Shown: piece after piece, positions 1 through 10,604 of the stretch
Numbering within the stretch: the stretch's first letter is position 1
How the letters are laid out: the number at the start of each line of letters is the position of its first letter
DNA from: Selaginella moellendorffii
Lineage: Eukaryota > Streptophyta > Lycopodiopsida > Selaginellales > Selaginellaceae
Length of the DNA: 64,000 nt
NCBI RefSeq assembly: GCF_000143415.4
Contig: NW_003314303.1
Span: 209,589 to 273,588, forward strand
Direction: 5' to 3'
Made by a program: the position numbers and the translations under genes
The notes under the pieces: model-generated
Told to the model about the DNA's origin: nothing
Seen by the model: only the letters and a program-made list of their open reading frames with translations
Databases searched by the model: none

Positions 1-1639
1 CGTCGTCGGCGGCGGAGGTCTTTGATCCGTCTGGATTGCCGCCAGAGTCTTCTCTAGCTTCCCCGTCTTCGATCCGATGGGCACAGCTTGCGTTGCAAGG
101 TCCCCGGGCGGAGATGGAGGACGACATGGAGCTGGAGGAGGGGAGAATTCCAGAATTTACGTTTGCTGCGGTCTATGATGGTCATGCCGGTATATCATCA
201 GTGAACTATCTCAAGTAAGCACTCTACAATTCGATTTTGATCTTTCTAGCGATGGTTCTTCAGGAAAGAGCTATTCAGTGAATGCGTGAATGCATTGCAA
301 GGAGGAGCTCTTCTACAATCTGATAACTCGATCGATTTGGAAGCGGCACTCTCGCAAGCTTTCGTCCAAGTTGACAAACGCTTGCTCTCGTGGTTCGTCT
401 AGCTCGATCCATTCATCTCCACTCGTGATCAATGCGAGGTTTTGCTTTGCAGCAGGCTGGAGCAACAAGAGGAGTCTGATCGAGAATCTGGCTCCACTGC
501 AACTGTCATGTTTCTGGGTAAAGAGAAGGTGGTGGTAGCTCACGTCGGCGACTCACGAGTGGTACTGTCATCGTCTTGCAATGCTTTTGGAGGATTTAAC
601 TAGTCTCCACTAGATTATCAGGTAATTTCTCGAGGAGGAAAAGCCGAGGAGTTGACGAGTGATCACAGGCCATATGGGAGCAGCAAGACAGCTCTAGCCG
701 AGGGTAAGCGAGTCATTGCTGCTGGAGGCTGGGTATGTTTCTCTTGATGTTTAGTTTTTGGTACTGAGAACACTCGTGTTTTGTGTTTGACTAGATAAGC
801 AATGGCCGAGTATGTGGTAATTTGGCTGTGTCTCGTGCATTTGGAGATATATCCTTGAAGTCCCGTAGAAAAGAGTAAGAAATCGTTCGCCAGTGAAGGA
901 TTCTTTTGACGAAGGGATCTGTCAGAATGCTAGAGGAGGGGCTCAAGAAAAACTTGTGGACGCAGAAGTTTGTGTCGAAGTAAGTGATAACTTTCCTTTG
1001 TCATTGTTTTCACCAGTATTTCCTAGACTTCACTCTAGAGTGTTTCAGGCGGGATCTCACAGGAGAATGGCTGACTGCGGCACCGGATGTTACTGCTGCA
1101 ACTCTTGGTCAGGACGCCGAGTTCATCATTCTTGCTTCAGACGGCTTGTGGGATTCCATCAAAAGGTGAATTCCAGAGCTCATGCAGGACTCACAAGCAA
1201 CTTTTATGGTTTTCCCAGTAAGGACGCTGTAGCATTTGTGAGAGAGCAACTGAAAGAGCACGGAGATATCCAGGTAATAATGTTTCCATTTCCATCTCTC
1301 CATAACGACTAGCTTTTCGTATCTCCCAGCGCGCTTGTGAGAGCCTTGCGGCCGCTGCTCTGGTAACTTCTATCCATCTTACTTTCTTAAAATCTCATCC
1401 ACTTTACAGGCCCAAAATGGCCAAGACAACATCAGTATTCTCATTGCCGATTTCGGGTGAGTGAATTTGGTACCTCTACATTCTCACAGACGCAAGATCA
1501 AATCAACAGAAAGGTAGCACGCGTGGATGGACTTGCGCAGCACCAAGACGTCTCAGCTGGGGTAAAGCAGGTGCTAGTAACGTCTGGCATTCTACTGCTA
1601 GGAGTTTATGCTTCTCATCTAGCAAGCTTGATCAGATAA
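1..1639 (+). CDS. PPH1: PPH1/TAP38-type thylakoid PP2C phosphatase, 5' partial
   Basis: Exons by GT-AG and phase: <1-214, 264-392, 456-561, 622-732, 795-874, 899-979, 1049-1165, 1219-1273, 1330-1362, 1410-1456, 1510-1639; they join into one frame of 366 codons open at the left edge. PP2C motifs are in order: RAEMEDD, AAVYDGHAG, ESGSTATV, GDSRVVISRGGKAEEL, HRPYGSS, AVSRAFGD, EFIILASDGLWD and QDNISILIAD. The C-terminus has a hydrophobic segment (VLVTSGILLLGVYASHL), as in Arabidopsis PPH1/TAP38, which anchors in stroma thylakoids and dephosphorylates LHCII for the state 2 to state 1 transition. The insert with MLEEGLKKNLWTQKFVSK also fits that subfamily better than generic PP2Cs. The transit peptide and start codon lie outside the window. 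Subfamily assignment is from motif memory, not an alignment. Confidence 0.85.
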
Positions 1640-1749
1640 GTTCCACTCTTTACATTCATAGTTGATCAGCTTTCATCTAAAATTTGCAAAACTTTGGCGA
1701 TCGAACAAGAATCTGCTCAACAATCTTCCCAAGTTTTTGTAACCATATG

Positions 1750-3482
1750 TTAAGAACCGATAATGCTGGTAAGCTCATTTTCTGCTTCTGGCTCATGCTC
1801 TTCCTTGTCCTCTTGCAGCTCCTCGTTTACAAAATAGCCATTGCTCGACTTCTCGTACGTCACCTTGCTCAAGCCAGTGCTCATCTCGGTTTGAGCTTGG
1901 AACGAATTCACCACCCTGTCCCGGTCCTTGGGATACGACCAGTAGAGGAAGGTGTATGTCAAGCAACAAGTCGCCATGGGTATGGCATAGGCAGTGTAGA
2001 GGGCCTTTCCCAGAGACACGGCATCGCCACTGTTAGCCTCCACTGGATTCTTGGACGTAGGTGGCGGCGGCACGTATCCATACAAGTGCTCCGCGAGCAA
2101 GCCCACGATGGGAGGAGCAAACGAAGCGAGAACCGACTCGAAGGACCGATCCAATGCGTAGATCGTTGTCCGGGACTTCTCGGGGACGATCTCCGCAAAG
2201 ATTGGACTGTTTGATCCTCGACAGAGTTAGCAGATGGAAGATCTTTGAAGAGCAAAACTGTGGAAGAGCTTTCAAGAGCAGGGGACTTACTTGTTGGTGG
2301 CTGGAGCATTCCACGACGTGCAAAATCCTAGCACGGCGAAGATGAGAGCGTGGAGCAGCAGCGAATTAGATCTCGGTGGCAAGCCGAGGAGTAGAATCGC
2401 CGTAAGTGGCACTCCAGAGCCGGAGCTAAACTGAGCGAGGATGATTCTCCCAGAGTCCGGGAGATGTTTAGAGATGGTGTCTCCCAAAGTTCCAGCGAAG
2501 AGGCCTCCCAGAGATCCGCAAGCCGTGAACAGGCCGAGAAGAAACGCTGTGTGCGTGTGGCTGAATCCTTTGAGCTCCAGCCAAAGTGGAGCAAACGCTA
2601 GCGATGCCCAAGGGAAGGTGCCAACAACACCCTGCGCTACCAAGAACTGGAAAGTTTTTACGTTGATCACCATCTTTCCTTCTTGAAGCGCTTCTTTGAG
2701 GCCACTCCACACTCCGGCAAATCCCCGCTCCCTCTTCCTGGACAACAAAGATCTCCAAAACTTTAGCGACCGACAAAGTCACGAGCTTACGCTTTGGCGG
2801 CAGGATCCACCGCGAAGATCAAGAGCAAGATCCCGAGAACCACGCTGATGGCCGTCACCAGCAAGAACGAGAGCCTCCATCCCGAGATCCCGAGGAAGCT
2901 CGTCCCCGCCAAGATGATCGACAAGAACCCACCAAGTATCGTCCCCACGCTGCCCGTGAGCTGCAGCCATCCAAACGCCTGGCCGCGCTTGGATTCGTCG
3001 CAAGCATCAGCTACGAGCGACTGGATCGCGGGGACGACCAGCGCCAGCCCGACTCCATTCAGAGCTCTCCACACTGCGATCTGCGCGAGATATCCAAGAC
3101 CCACTAAGCGAAGCGATCGAGATCTAGAGCTAAGTACGATGGATCTACGACTTACTTGCGTGAAGGTTTGAGAGATCCCCACGAAGAACGTGGCAATTGA
3201 CCACAGGAAAGCGCCGATGGCGATCACTTTGGAGCGATCGTAGTGGAGGCTGAAGTAAGCGGCGAAAGGGAAGCACAGCGCTTGGGTGATCGATCGGAGG
3301 AGCGTGAGCGACCCAAGTGCCGCTAGGCCCGTGTGGAGGCTCTCGCCTATCTCTTTGTACACACCTGGGAGGAGCGCCTCGTCCGCTTGCTCCATGACAC
3401 TGGCGAGATTCACCAGGACGAGCGTTCGCACCCGCTCGTCGCTCCATGGCTTAGCCCTCATTCCTCCTCCTCTCGCGGCCAC
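1750..3482 (-). CDS. Major facilitator superfamily transporter (UNE2-like)
   Basis: Four exons on the - strand: 3482-3156, 3080-2791, 2737-2291, 2206-1750, giving 506 residues with consistent phases. The protein has about 12 hydrophobic segments split by a central hydrophilic loop (RKRERGFAGVWSG), the usual MFS 6+6 plan. LVNLASVMEQADEALLPGVYKE, near residue 20, and the IQSLVADACDESKRGQAFGWLQ region resemble the plant MFS family containing Arabidopsis At1g78130 (UNE2). The second start-region Met (MRAKPW) is an alternative start. The tail is acidic (ELQEDKEEHEPEAENE) and probably cytosolic. Substrate is unknown. The gene is convergent with the PP2C gene, whose stop is 111 bp away. Confidence 0.85.
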
Positions 3483-3982
3483 TCCAAGGGAATTAGTTCA
3501 AAAGTTTAACAGCTGTGCTTGACTAGAGTTGACTAGTTAACATGACAACGCATATTCCAAGAGATTTTTATCGTGCAATTCTGTGGTGATCACGAGAGGA
3601 TCTGAGGAGTCGAATCATCGTGATTTCTTATTAAGTGTTTGATATAGTTCGGAAACCTGGAGCTGAACAGATCGAATCTCCTTAGAAGAAAAGTCACCGG
3701 CTAAAAGGAGCCCTAAAACCTGCTTGCTAATGGTGAAATATAATAAATCAAAATCAAGGTAAATAAGGAAACTAAGAATATATGGCTTAAGCCATATACA
3801 TTTTTTAGGGTCTTGCAGCACACAATGCAATGGATAAACTTAGGTTTGGTATTTTTAAGCCCACTTTAGGTGACAAAGCATATTCTATTAAACCGGTCTA
3901 AGGGGAAAGAAAGTAGTCCTACTCAGCTAAAGTCAATCCTAGTCAACTCCAAGTTGGCAGTGATGTGGACCAATCCATTACC
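3483..3982. other. Intergenic region, no gene recognised
   Basis: This gap between the divergent MFS and PSAE genes contains only short unconvincing reading frames. Two TTGACT (W-box-like) hexamers lie at 3519-3524 and 3529-3534, just upstream of the MFS start. A CCAAT pentamer is at about 3970-3974, toward the PSAE side. Confidence 0.5.
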
Positions 3983-4039
3983 GATAAGGCCACTTCAGAT
4001 AGGGTAACGAGGCCCGGGCCAACCATGTCGTGCCACGTC
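3983..4039 (+). promoter_or_regulatory. I-box and ACGT-core element upstream of PSAE
   Basis: GATAAGG (I-box type) is at 3983-3989 and GCCACGTC (ACGT core) at 4032-4039, 126-182 bp before the PSAE start codon. An I-box paired with a G-box-like ACGT core is a known arrangement in light-regulated photosynthesis promoters. The motifs are seen directly; their function is inferred. Confidence 0.45.
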
Positions 4040-4164
4040 TTCAGCTAGCGAGCAAAACCCCCTTCTTTCGTTTCGACCTAGTGTTCTTCGCAGACACACG
4101 TTCCCAGCACACGCTCGCGCTTTCTCTCACACGAGAGAGAAGATCAAAGCAAAGAAAGGAAGGA

Positions 4165-4752
4165 ATGGCGTCGGCGGCGGCTTCCGGGTGTGTGGGATTA
4201 GTGTCTGGAACAGCAACGACGAGCGCATCGTCGTCCAAATTCTTTGCCGGCCAATGCCGGGTCTCTCCAGCCGCGTCGTGGAATCGGAGAGTCCCCTCCT
4301 CCGCCGGATTGGTGGTGAGAGCTTGCGAGACCGCCGCCGCTCCACCAGCCACCGAGAAGAAGCCAGAGCCGGTTGGGCCTAAGCGTGGATCAATTGTAAG
4401 TGGATCCTTCTTCCAATTCTCGCTCGATTTGATCTTGGGTCTTGTTCTTCTTCCATCTTCTCATCGCGCACATTGCTAAATCCTTGGATGGATGCAGGTG
4501 AAGATCTTGCGGCCAGAGTCGTATTGGTTCCAGACCACGGGCAAGGTCGTGACAGTGGATCAGGTAAGCATTTCTACTACTTTTCGTTTCTCTTTCGATC
4601 GACTCGATCGATTGCCTGGATTTTCCTGATGGGTTCCTTGCAATCGCCAGACCCCCGGCGTGCTCTACCCCGTTGTTGTTCGATTCGAGAAGGTGAATTA
4701 CGCTGGAAACTCCACAAACAACTACGCGCTGGACGAGGTCCAAGAAGTTTAA
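4165..4752 (+). CDS. PSAE: Photosystem I reaction centre subunit IV (PsaE)
   Basis: Three exons, 4165-4395, 4498-4563 and 4651-4752, encode 132 residues. The first ~52 residues are Ser/Ala-rich with few acids, a chloroplast transit peptide, with a likely cleavage near VVRA-C. An Ala/Pro/Lys linker follows ([13 protein letters not shown]), then the SH3-like PsaE core: [44 protein letters not shown], and the terminal [11 protein letters not shown]. PsaE sits on the stromal face of PSI and helps dock ferredoxin. The core is complete and uninterrupted, so the gene looks functional. The ATG was chosen because the transit peptide starts there. Confidence 0.96.
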
Positions 4753-4873
4753 AAAGAAGCGCTCTCGTGTAAACCACATATATCTCTCGCCTTTATCTGT
4801 GAAAGAAAAAAAAGAGAAAAGATCCTTACAAGAACTGTACTTAAGGTCTAAAACGGGTAATTTTATAAGATGG

Positions 4874-4946
4874 GCTCCCGTGGCCTAATGGATAAGGCAT
4901 TTGACTTCTAATCAAGGGATTGTGGGTTCGAGTCCCACCGGGAGTG
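4874..4946 (+). tRNA. tRNA-Arg (UCU anticodon)
   Basis: All arms fold by eye: acceptor GCTCCCG/CGGGAGT (terminal G-T wobble), D stem GCCT/AGGC, anticodon stem TTTGA/TCAAG, loop CTTCTAA with anticodon TCT at 4907-4909, 5-nt variable loop, and T stem GTGGG/CCCAC around TTCGAGT. The discriminator base is G and no intron is present. It reads AGA. CCA is not encoded, as expected for a nuclear gene. It lies between PSAE and a PPR gene on the same strand. Confidence 0.95.
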
Positions 4947-4952
4947 TAACAC

Positions 4953-4959
4953 TTTTTTT
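4953..4959 (+). terminator. RNA polymerase III T-run terminator
   Basis: A run of seven T starts 7 bp after the tRNA 3' end, the canonical Pol III stop signal. Confidence 0.8.
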
Positions 4960-5020
4960 CAAAGCGCACAAATTCGAATATACTTTTAGAACACTTTTGT
5001 TTTTATTTTCTTCTTTAAAG

Positions 5021-7045
5021 CTCCCTGAATATGCGAAGCTGGCATCTGTTCGAGAGTCTATTGATCTCATTCGATCCTGCAAATCCCTCTCTCACGCCCA
5101 GCGCGTCCACAGCTACATTCTTGAAAGCAATGGCACCCAAAATTCCACCTTTGTCTCTAACTTGCTCATCCAGATGTACGGCAAGTGTGGTGCCGTGCAG
5201 TCGGCACGGATCGTCTTTGATAGCATCGCCCACAAGGATGTTTTTTCCTGGAATCTTATGCTCGGCGCATATACCCGGAATGGGGATCTGGACGCCGCAA
5301 AAGTGCTCTTTGACAACATGCCCGACAAAGATCATGTCTCCTCAAACACACTTATAGCGGCATTCTCCAAGTCCGGCAAGGTAGATCACGCGGCAGATTT
5401 GTTCGCGGCAATGCCCGATAAGAATGTCGTGTCTTGGAATTCGATACTGGCAGCATATGCCCAGAATGGGAATCTTGCGGCCGCCAAAAAAACGTTTGAC
5501 TCCATGCCCGAAAAGGATCTTGTTTCCTGGAACACAATCGTGGCGGCGAGTGCTCAAGCCGGGAATCTAGAACTTGCAAAGGATTTCTTTGATCGGATGC
5601 CCCAGCATGATCTAGTCAGCTTCAATGCCATGCTCGATGCATTTGCCCGAAACGGGCATCTGGCAGACGCTTACGCCCTTTTCCACGGGGAAATGCTCTC
5701 CCGCGAGAGGAATATCATCTCCTGGAACGCGATGCTGGCTGCAATGGACACTCTGGAGCGCGCAAAGGCGCTGTTCGATCGAATGCCTGCGCACGATTGC
5801 TTCTCCTGGAACTCGCTCCTTTCAGTGTATGGATCTTTGCGGCTTGTGGATGCTGCCATGGAAATCTTCGAGCTCTTGATGCCAGAGTGGAATCTCGTAT
5901 CATGGAATTCTCTCTTATCAGCAATGGCAGATCGTCGAGAAGATCGTCTGGTTGCAAGCATCTTTGCGTCAATGCCCGAGAGGAACCTCATTTCCTGGAC
6001 TGTGATGCTGGGATCTTGCTCGGATCTTCCACAGGCGAAAGAAATTTTTGATGCGATGCCCGAGAGGAATCAAGTGTCCTGGAACACGATGCTCGAGGCA
6101 TATGCCCAAAGAGGGAATCTGGAAGATGCCGAGAATCTCCTCTGTACGATCCCCGACACAGACGAGGTAACGTGGAGCATCATGTTGATGGCATATTCCG
6201 ACCACGGCAAGCTCAACGAGGCCCTGACCGTGTTTGACCGAACCCCTCATTATGACGTTGTCCTGTTGACCACCCTGGTGTCGGCATATGCCCGGCATGG
6301 GCATGTCCGCGAGTCGGAGATTCTGTTTGACTCGATGCCGGGGTGGACTCTCATCTCGTGGAACGCAATGCTTGCCGCGTATCTCCACAACAGAGAGTTT
6401 GATCTCGTCGACTGGACCTTCTCGTCAATGCCGGTCACAGACGCTGCGTCGTGGTCAGCGCTCCTGGCCGCAGTTGCCGCGAGAGGGCAATTCGAGAGAG
6501 CCGAGTGTTTGCTCGAGACAATGCCCGAGAGGGGCATTGCCGCTTGGAACACAGTTCTAGCGATGAACTCGATCAATCGGCGAGGATCCCAAGCGGCGGA
6601 TATCTTCGCAAGGATGAAGCTGGAAGAGAATTATGGCATGAATGAGGTGACTCTCAATTGCGTGCTGCTGGGGTGTACTCACGCGGGCGATCTGGCTTCC
6701 GGGAGGAGGTACTTTCGATCAGCAGCGCTGGATCACGAAATCCCAGCCACCAAGCAACACTACTGCTGCTTGATCGATCTTCTCAGCCGAGCTGGGTATC
6801 TAATCGATGCCGAGGAGCTCTTGACTACCATGCCCTTTGTTCCAGAGGCCCAGGACTGGCTTTGCCTGCTCGGGGCTTGCCGGAGCCACAGAGAAATTGG
6901 AGTGGGATCTCGCGCAGCGCAGGAAGTGCTTGGATTCTCCATGGCGATGTTAAAAGCTGGGCCTTACATCCTCCTCTCCAACATGTATGCTCTTGGCGAG
7001 CGCTTGGGTCTCCCATCAAAGCTCTTCCTTCTTCCAAGATTATAG
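5021..7045 (+). CDS. PPR protein, S-type repeat array with E1-like end (start unresolved)
   Basis: The open frame carries about 17 PPR repeats, mostly 31-residue S-type units such as DVFSWNLMLGAYTRNGDLDA and DLVSWNTIVAASAQAGNLEL. It ends with longer L2/S2-like repeats (NEVTLNCVLLGCTHAGDL, KQHYCCLIDLLSRAGYLIDAEELL) and an E1-like motif (AGPYILLSNMYA). No DYW deaminase domain follows. S/PLS-class PPR proteins bind organelle transcripts, usually as RNA-editing factors. The first in-frame ATG is at 5174, inside the first repeat (MYGKCG), so translation must start upstream. A pyrimidine-rich tract ending TTTAAAG at 5020 could be a splice acceptor for an unseen 5' exon; I list the CDS from there. 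The frame is also open back through the tRNA. The stop is 70 bp before the next gene. Confidence 0.8.
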   Translation, partial: LPEYAKLASVRESIDLIRSCKSLSHAQRVHSYILESNGTQNSTFVSNLLIQMYGKCGAVQSARIVFDSIAHKDVFSWNLMLGAYTRNGDLDAAKVLFDNMPDKDHVSSNTLIAAFSKSGKVDHAADLFAAMPDKNVVSWNSILAAYAQNGNLAAAKKTFDSMPEKDLVSWNTIVAASAQAGNLELAKDFFDRMPQHDLVSFNAMLDAFARNGHLADAYALFHGEMLSRERNIISWNAMLAAMDTLERAKALFDRMPAHDCFSWNSLLSVYGSLRLVDAAMEIFELLMPEWNLVSWNSLLSAMADRREDRLVASIFASMPERNLISWTVMLGSCSDLPQAKEIFDAMPERNQVSWNTMLEAYAQRGNLEDAENLLCTIPDTDEVTWSIMLMAYSDHGKLNEALTVFDRTPHYDVVLLTTLVSAYARHGHVRESEILFDSMPGWTLISWNAMLAAYLHNREFDLVDWTFSSMPVTDAASWSALLAAVAARGQFERAECLLETMPERGIAAWNTVLAMNSINRRGSQAADIFARMKLEENYGMNEVTLNCVLLGCTHAGDLASGRRYFRSAALDHEIPATKQHYCCLIDLLSRAGYLIDAEELLTTMPFVPEAQDWLCLLGACRSHREIGVGSRAAQEVLGFSMAMLKAGPYILLSNMYALGERLGLPSKLFLLPRL

Positions 7046-7069
7046 ATCTAGAGCCCTAAATATTTGAAC

Positions 7070-7100
7070 TTTCCCGCCATTTCGCGCCAAGGGTTTAGGG
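7070..7100 (+). promoter_or_regulatory. Two E2F sites and a telo-box-like motif before the CTF4 gene
   Basis: TTTCCCGCC at 7070-7078 and TTTCGCGCC at 7080-7088 both match the E2F consensus TTTSSCGC perfectly. GGGTTTAGGG at 7091-7100 is a telomere-type box. All lie within 46 bp of the ATG at 7116. E2F/DP control of S-phase genes through such sites is well established, which fits the replication factor downstream. Binding here is inferred. Confidence 0.7.
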
Positions 7101-7115
7101 CATTTCTCATCCGGG

Positions 7116-10100
7116 ATGGGGGCAAAATCCAGGCTCCAGCAGCGGGACGCGCACGCCAAGGGTCGATCGATCATCGCTTGGGACAAGACAGGCAAGAATC
7201 TCGTCACTGCTGGTGTCGATGGCAAGGTTTTGATCCACACCTGGGATCCATCGGTGCCCTCGGCCGTGATCGCCACTATCAAGGCACACAACGCGGCGGT
7301 CACTTGTGCAGCGCTCTCGCCGAATGGGACGGTCTTGGCGTCTGGATCGGTCGATCACTCGGTCAAGCTCTTCAGCTATCCAGGTTAGTCGGTGTTTTTT
7401 AAGTAACTTTTATTTGTGAGTGATGGATGATTTCTTTTGTTCTAGATGGGAAGTTTCAAAGCACAGTGACGAGATTTACTCTGCCGATTCGGTGCCTGGG
7501 ATTCAGTGCTACTGGCGGTCTTCTAGCCGCTGCTGGAGACGATGATGGGATCAAGCTTATAGCCATGGCGGACAATTCCATAGCTCGGATCTTGAGGGGT
7601 CATGGTTCTCCAGTTACGTGGGTGGCGTTTGATCCCAAGAACGAGTATCTAGCCTCGGCCGACAGCGACGGGACTGTGATCTTCTGGCTCATCTCTTCCG
7701 GAAAGAGCTTGCACACTCTCACACAGATTGCTCCAAGGATCGACGTCGAGTTCTCCGAGAGTAGCAACTGCGTTGCATGGAGCCCTGATGGAAATCTCCT
7801 CGCGCTTCCGGGTCGCAAGAGCGATGTTCTTCTCTTGGACAGGGACACGGCGGAAGAGATATGTAGCTTCAAGGGTGGTCATACGAGCCCGGTTAGCGCT
7901 TTGGCCTGGTCGCTCAATGGGAAGTACCTTGCTACTGCCGGGAGTGATCTTCAGGTGGTGCTTTGGGACGTAGAGAAGCAGCAAGACATCGACGGGATGC
8001 TGTTTGAGACGCCACTTTGCTCCATCGCTTGGAAGCCAGTCGAGAATGCCTTAGCGGCGATCAACATGGAGGGGAAGTTTTCAGTGTGGGAGTCGGCAGT
8101 GCCTCCACACATGGTTTCCCCGACGATCTGTGTTAAGTCCAGCCTTGTGTCGGCGACAAACTTCGAGCAGCTCCACAAGTTTAGTGACGATGAGGGGTCG
8201 GAAGGCCATGGACAGTCCATAGACTTGGGAAGCCAAGACACTGCTGGTGGTAACGAGGATAATGACGAGAGCAACGGTGAAGAAGAGGAAGAGGAGGAGT
8301 TCGTTAGCTCGAAGAGACGTCGCGGTGGAAACTCTGCGTCTTTGGATGATGTCTACGATAAAAAGCCGGCAAAGAGGCCACAGGTAGAGACTGCGAGAGC
8401 CTCCTTCACGCTTAAAGTTCCGGCAATGCAAGGAGCATTTCACCCGGGATCCACGGACAAGGTTGAAGGGAAAAGATGGTTTCTTGCTTACAATCTCATT
8501 GGTAGCATAAGCAGCTGCGATAAAGACGGTTCTTGTCATGTGGAGGTAACTTAAGCTAGCTACTCGATTCGAAGATACTCACGTTCTTTTGCTGCTTACA
8601 GGTCGAGTTTCATGATATTACTAAAGGAGTTCGCATTCCCGCTATGGCGGATTATTTTGGCTACACAATGGCTTCTTTGGGAGAGAAAGCTTGCGTTCTT
8701 GCGAGTCCGCAAAATGGCGATAAGTGTCCGAGCACTCTGACATACAGGCCTTTCAATAGTTGGGCGAGCAACAGCGAGGTAGTATTCACGGTTGGCACAA
8801 CAGTTTTCTTAATTTTATGCTGCAGTGGTCGATGAGATTTCCTGCAAATGAGGAGGTTAAGGCTGTTGCTGTTGGGAATGGCTGGGCTGCGGCAGCAACA
8901 AGCTCTCACTTCCTTCGTATTTATTCGGAAGGCGGTGTGCAGGTATATTTCTTGGGTTTTTAATACCACTTATAACTTGCAATGTTCTGCAGAGCTTTAT
9001 CCTTTCGCTGTCGGGGCCGGTAGTTTCAATGAACGGATACCAGCATCAACTCGTAGTTGTCACTCACTCTTCGAATCCATTATCCACGGATGATCAGGTG
9101 AGCTTATTATTTTTCCTCTTCGCTGTAAAGGTCATGCAAGTTTCTGTTTGTGTAGGCAATGGAGTTCGTGGTTCTGGATTTGCAACGACGGAGGAAAATC
9201 ATGGATGGCCGTCTTCCACTTAGTCCTGGATCAAGATTAGCCTGGATTGGTTTTAGTGAAGGTGGCTCTCTTGGGTTTTATGATTCTCAGGTAATCGACG
9301 ACGTTTTTTTTCGTCTTGTTGTCTTTAAAAGCTTTAAGCAGGGTGTCCTCCGACGGCATTTTCATGAGTTCGGTGGTTGCTGGGTTCCTATCTTTCGGTA
9401 ATGTACAGTTGATCTAATGAAGTGGCTAATAAGATTTTCAGAGCCGAAAAGGAAAGGAAAAACTCAAGCGAAGTTTTTTGGATGGTTGGATTCGATGAGA
9501 CACAAACTTTTGCAGTAATATGTAAGCTGCCGGAGACACAGCCCCTGGTAAAAATTCTTTGACCGTTTCGATGTTTTGATTTCAAATACTTTTTGCAGGT
9601 CTTTCCGAGGCCTATACTGAGCTTCTTCAAACACAGCTTGCCACTTGTCAATGCTGATCTTGGTGGCGATGATCTCGAAAATGACTACCTTCGCCATTCT
9701 CTACTTTTATCTGAGGTGCATTTGTTTGTCTAAGAAGTTTGTGCGTCCATTTGATGTGCGGGTTGTGTAGGCACGAGCAAAAGCAGATCGAGCTGCTGCT
9801 GAGGGCCTCGACGCCGATCACGAGGATGATAACGTTTTACAGAAGGAAATAGAGCACGACAAATATGTTCTACGTCTCGTGGCAGCCGCATGCAAAGGTA
9901 GAATTTTCTCTTTACGTCAAGTTTCATCTCTGACACCAAGTCACTTAAAGGTGACAAGCTCGTGAGAGCAATGGAACTGGCAGCTTCTCTACGGCTCCGA
10001 AAGTCACTGGAAGGAGCAATCAAAGTTGTCAATGCCATGCGTCTACCGTCTCTCGCAGATCGACTCAATGTCATGCTCGAGGTATGCCAGAAAATTGTCT

Positions 10101-10604
10101 TCAAGAATGGCCTTCTCACTTCTTATCCTTTTTCTGCAGCAACGAAATATGCAAAAGAGTCTGGAAGACGACGTTTCAGAACCTGTGCGTGCACCAGATT
10201 CTTCCATCTGGGAGCGTACTCAAAGAGTGGAGGCTTTGGAGAAAGAGCCTGTTCAAAGAGTAGAAGCGCCCGGACCACCACCATCAGTTCTCCCCGTAGC
10301 GCAGCATCCAAAACCAGTGATCCAGAAAGAATCACCGGCGATCCCGAGGGAGCCGCCTCAGGCTCAGGCTCATCAACAAGACAGAGCAACTCTTTCCAAT
10401 CAACCTGCGAAGGTGTCGCACGATCAGGCGCTAATCTCTGCTCAACGGAAGGCAAGCAATCCTTTTGCAAAATCACCGGCGCCCAATGGTGGAGCCTCCA
10501 CGTCGAAGTCGTCGGTGCTGGACTCTCTCAAGCTGCTCCAGGGCGATAAGAAAAAAAAGGAAACAGATGGCGAGAAGGGAAATAAAAGATCCCGCAAATC
10601 ATGA
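7116..10604 (+). CDS. EOL1: CTF4/AND-1/WDHD1 homologue (EOL1 type), replisome adaptor
   Basis: Twelve exons: 7116-7383, 7446-8545, 8602-8778, 8826-8942, 8993-9097, 9156-9290, 9342-9397, 9442-9547, 9599-9715, 9771-9897, 9951-10081, 10140-10604. All phases agree, giving 967 residues. The N-terminus has WD40 repeats (for example VTCAALSPNGTVLASGSVD and ALAWSLNGKYLATAGSD). An acidic, basic-flanked linker (GEEEEEEEFVSSKRRRGG) follows, then the SepB/Ctf4 domain (VEFHDITKGVRIPAMADYFG, AVAVGNGWAAAAT) and a helical region (EHDKYVLRLVAAACKGDKL). The Lys-rich tail (KKKKETDGEKGNKRSRKS) shows no clear HMG box. CTF4 links the CMG helicase to polymerase alpha; Arabidopsis EOL1 also helps keep Polycomb marks through replication. 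The start was chosen at the first ATG after the E2F sites. Confidence 0.92.

Noticed and set aside
893-1312. 139-codon + strand frame
   Set aside because: Runs through introns of the PP2C gene; the spliced exons in the other phase carry the PP2C motifs.
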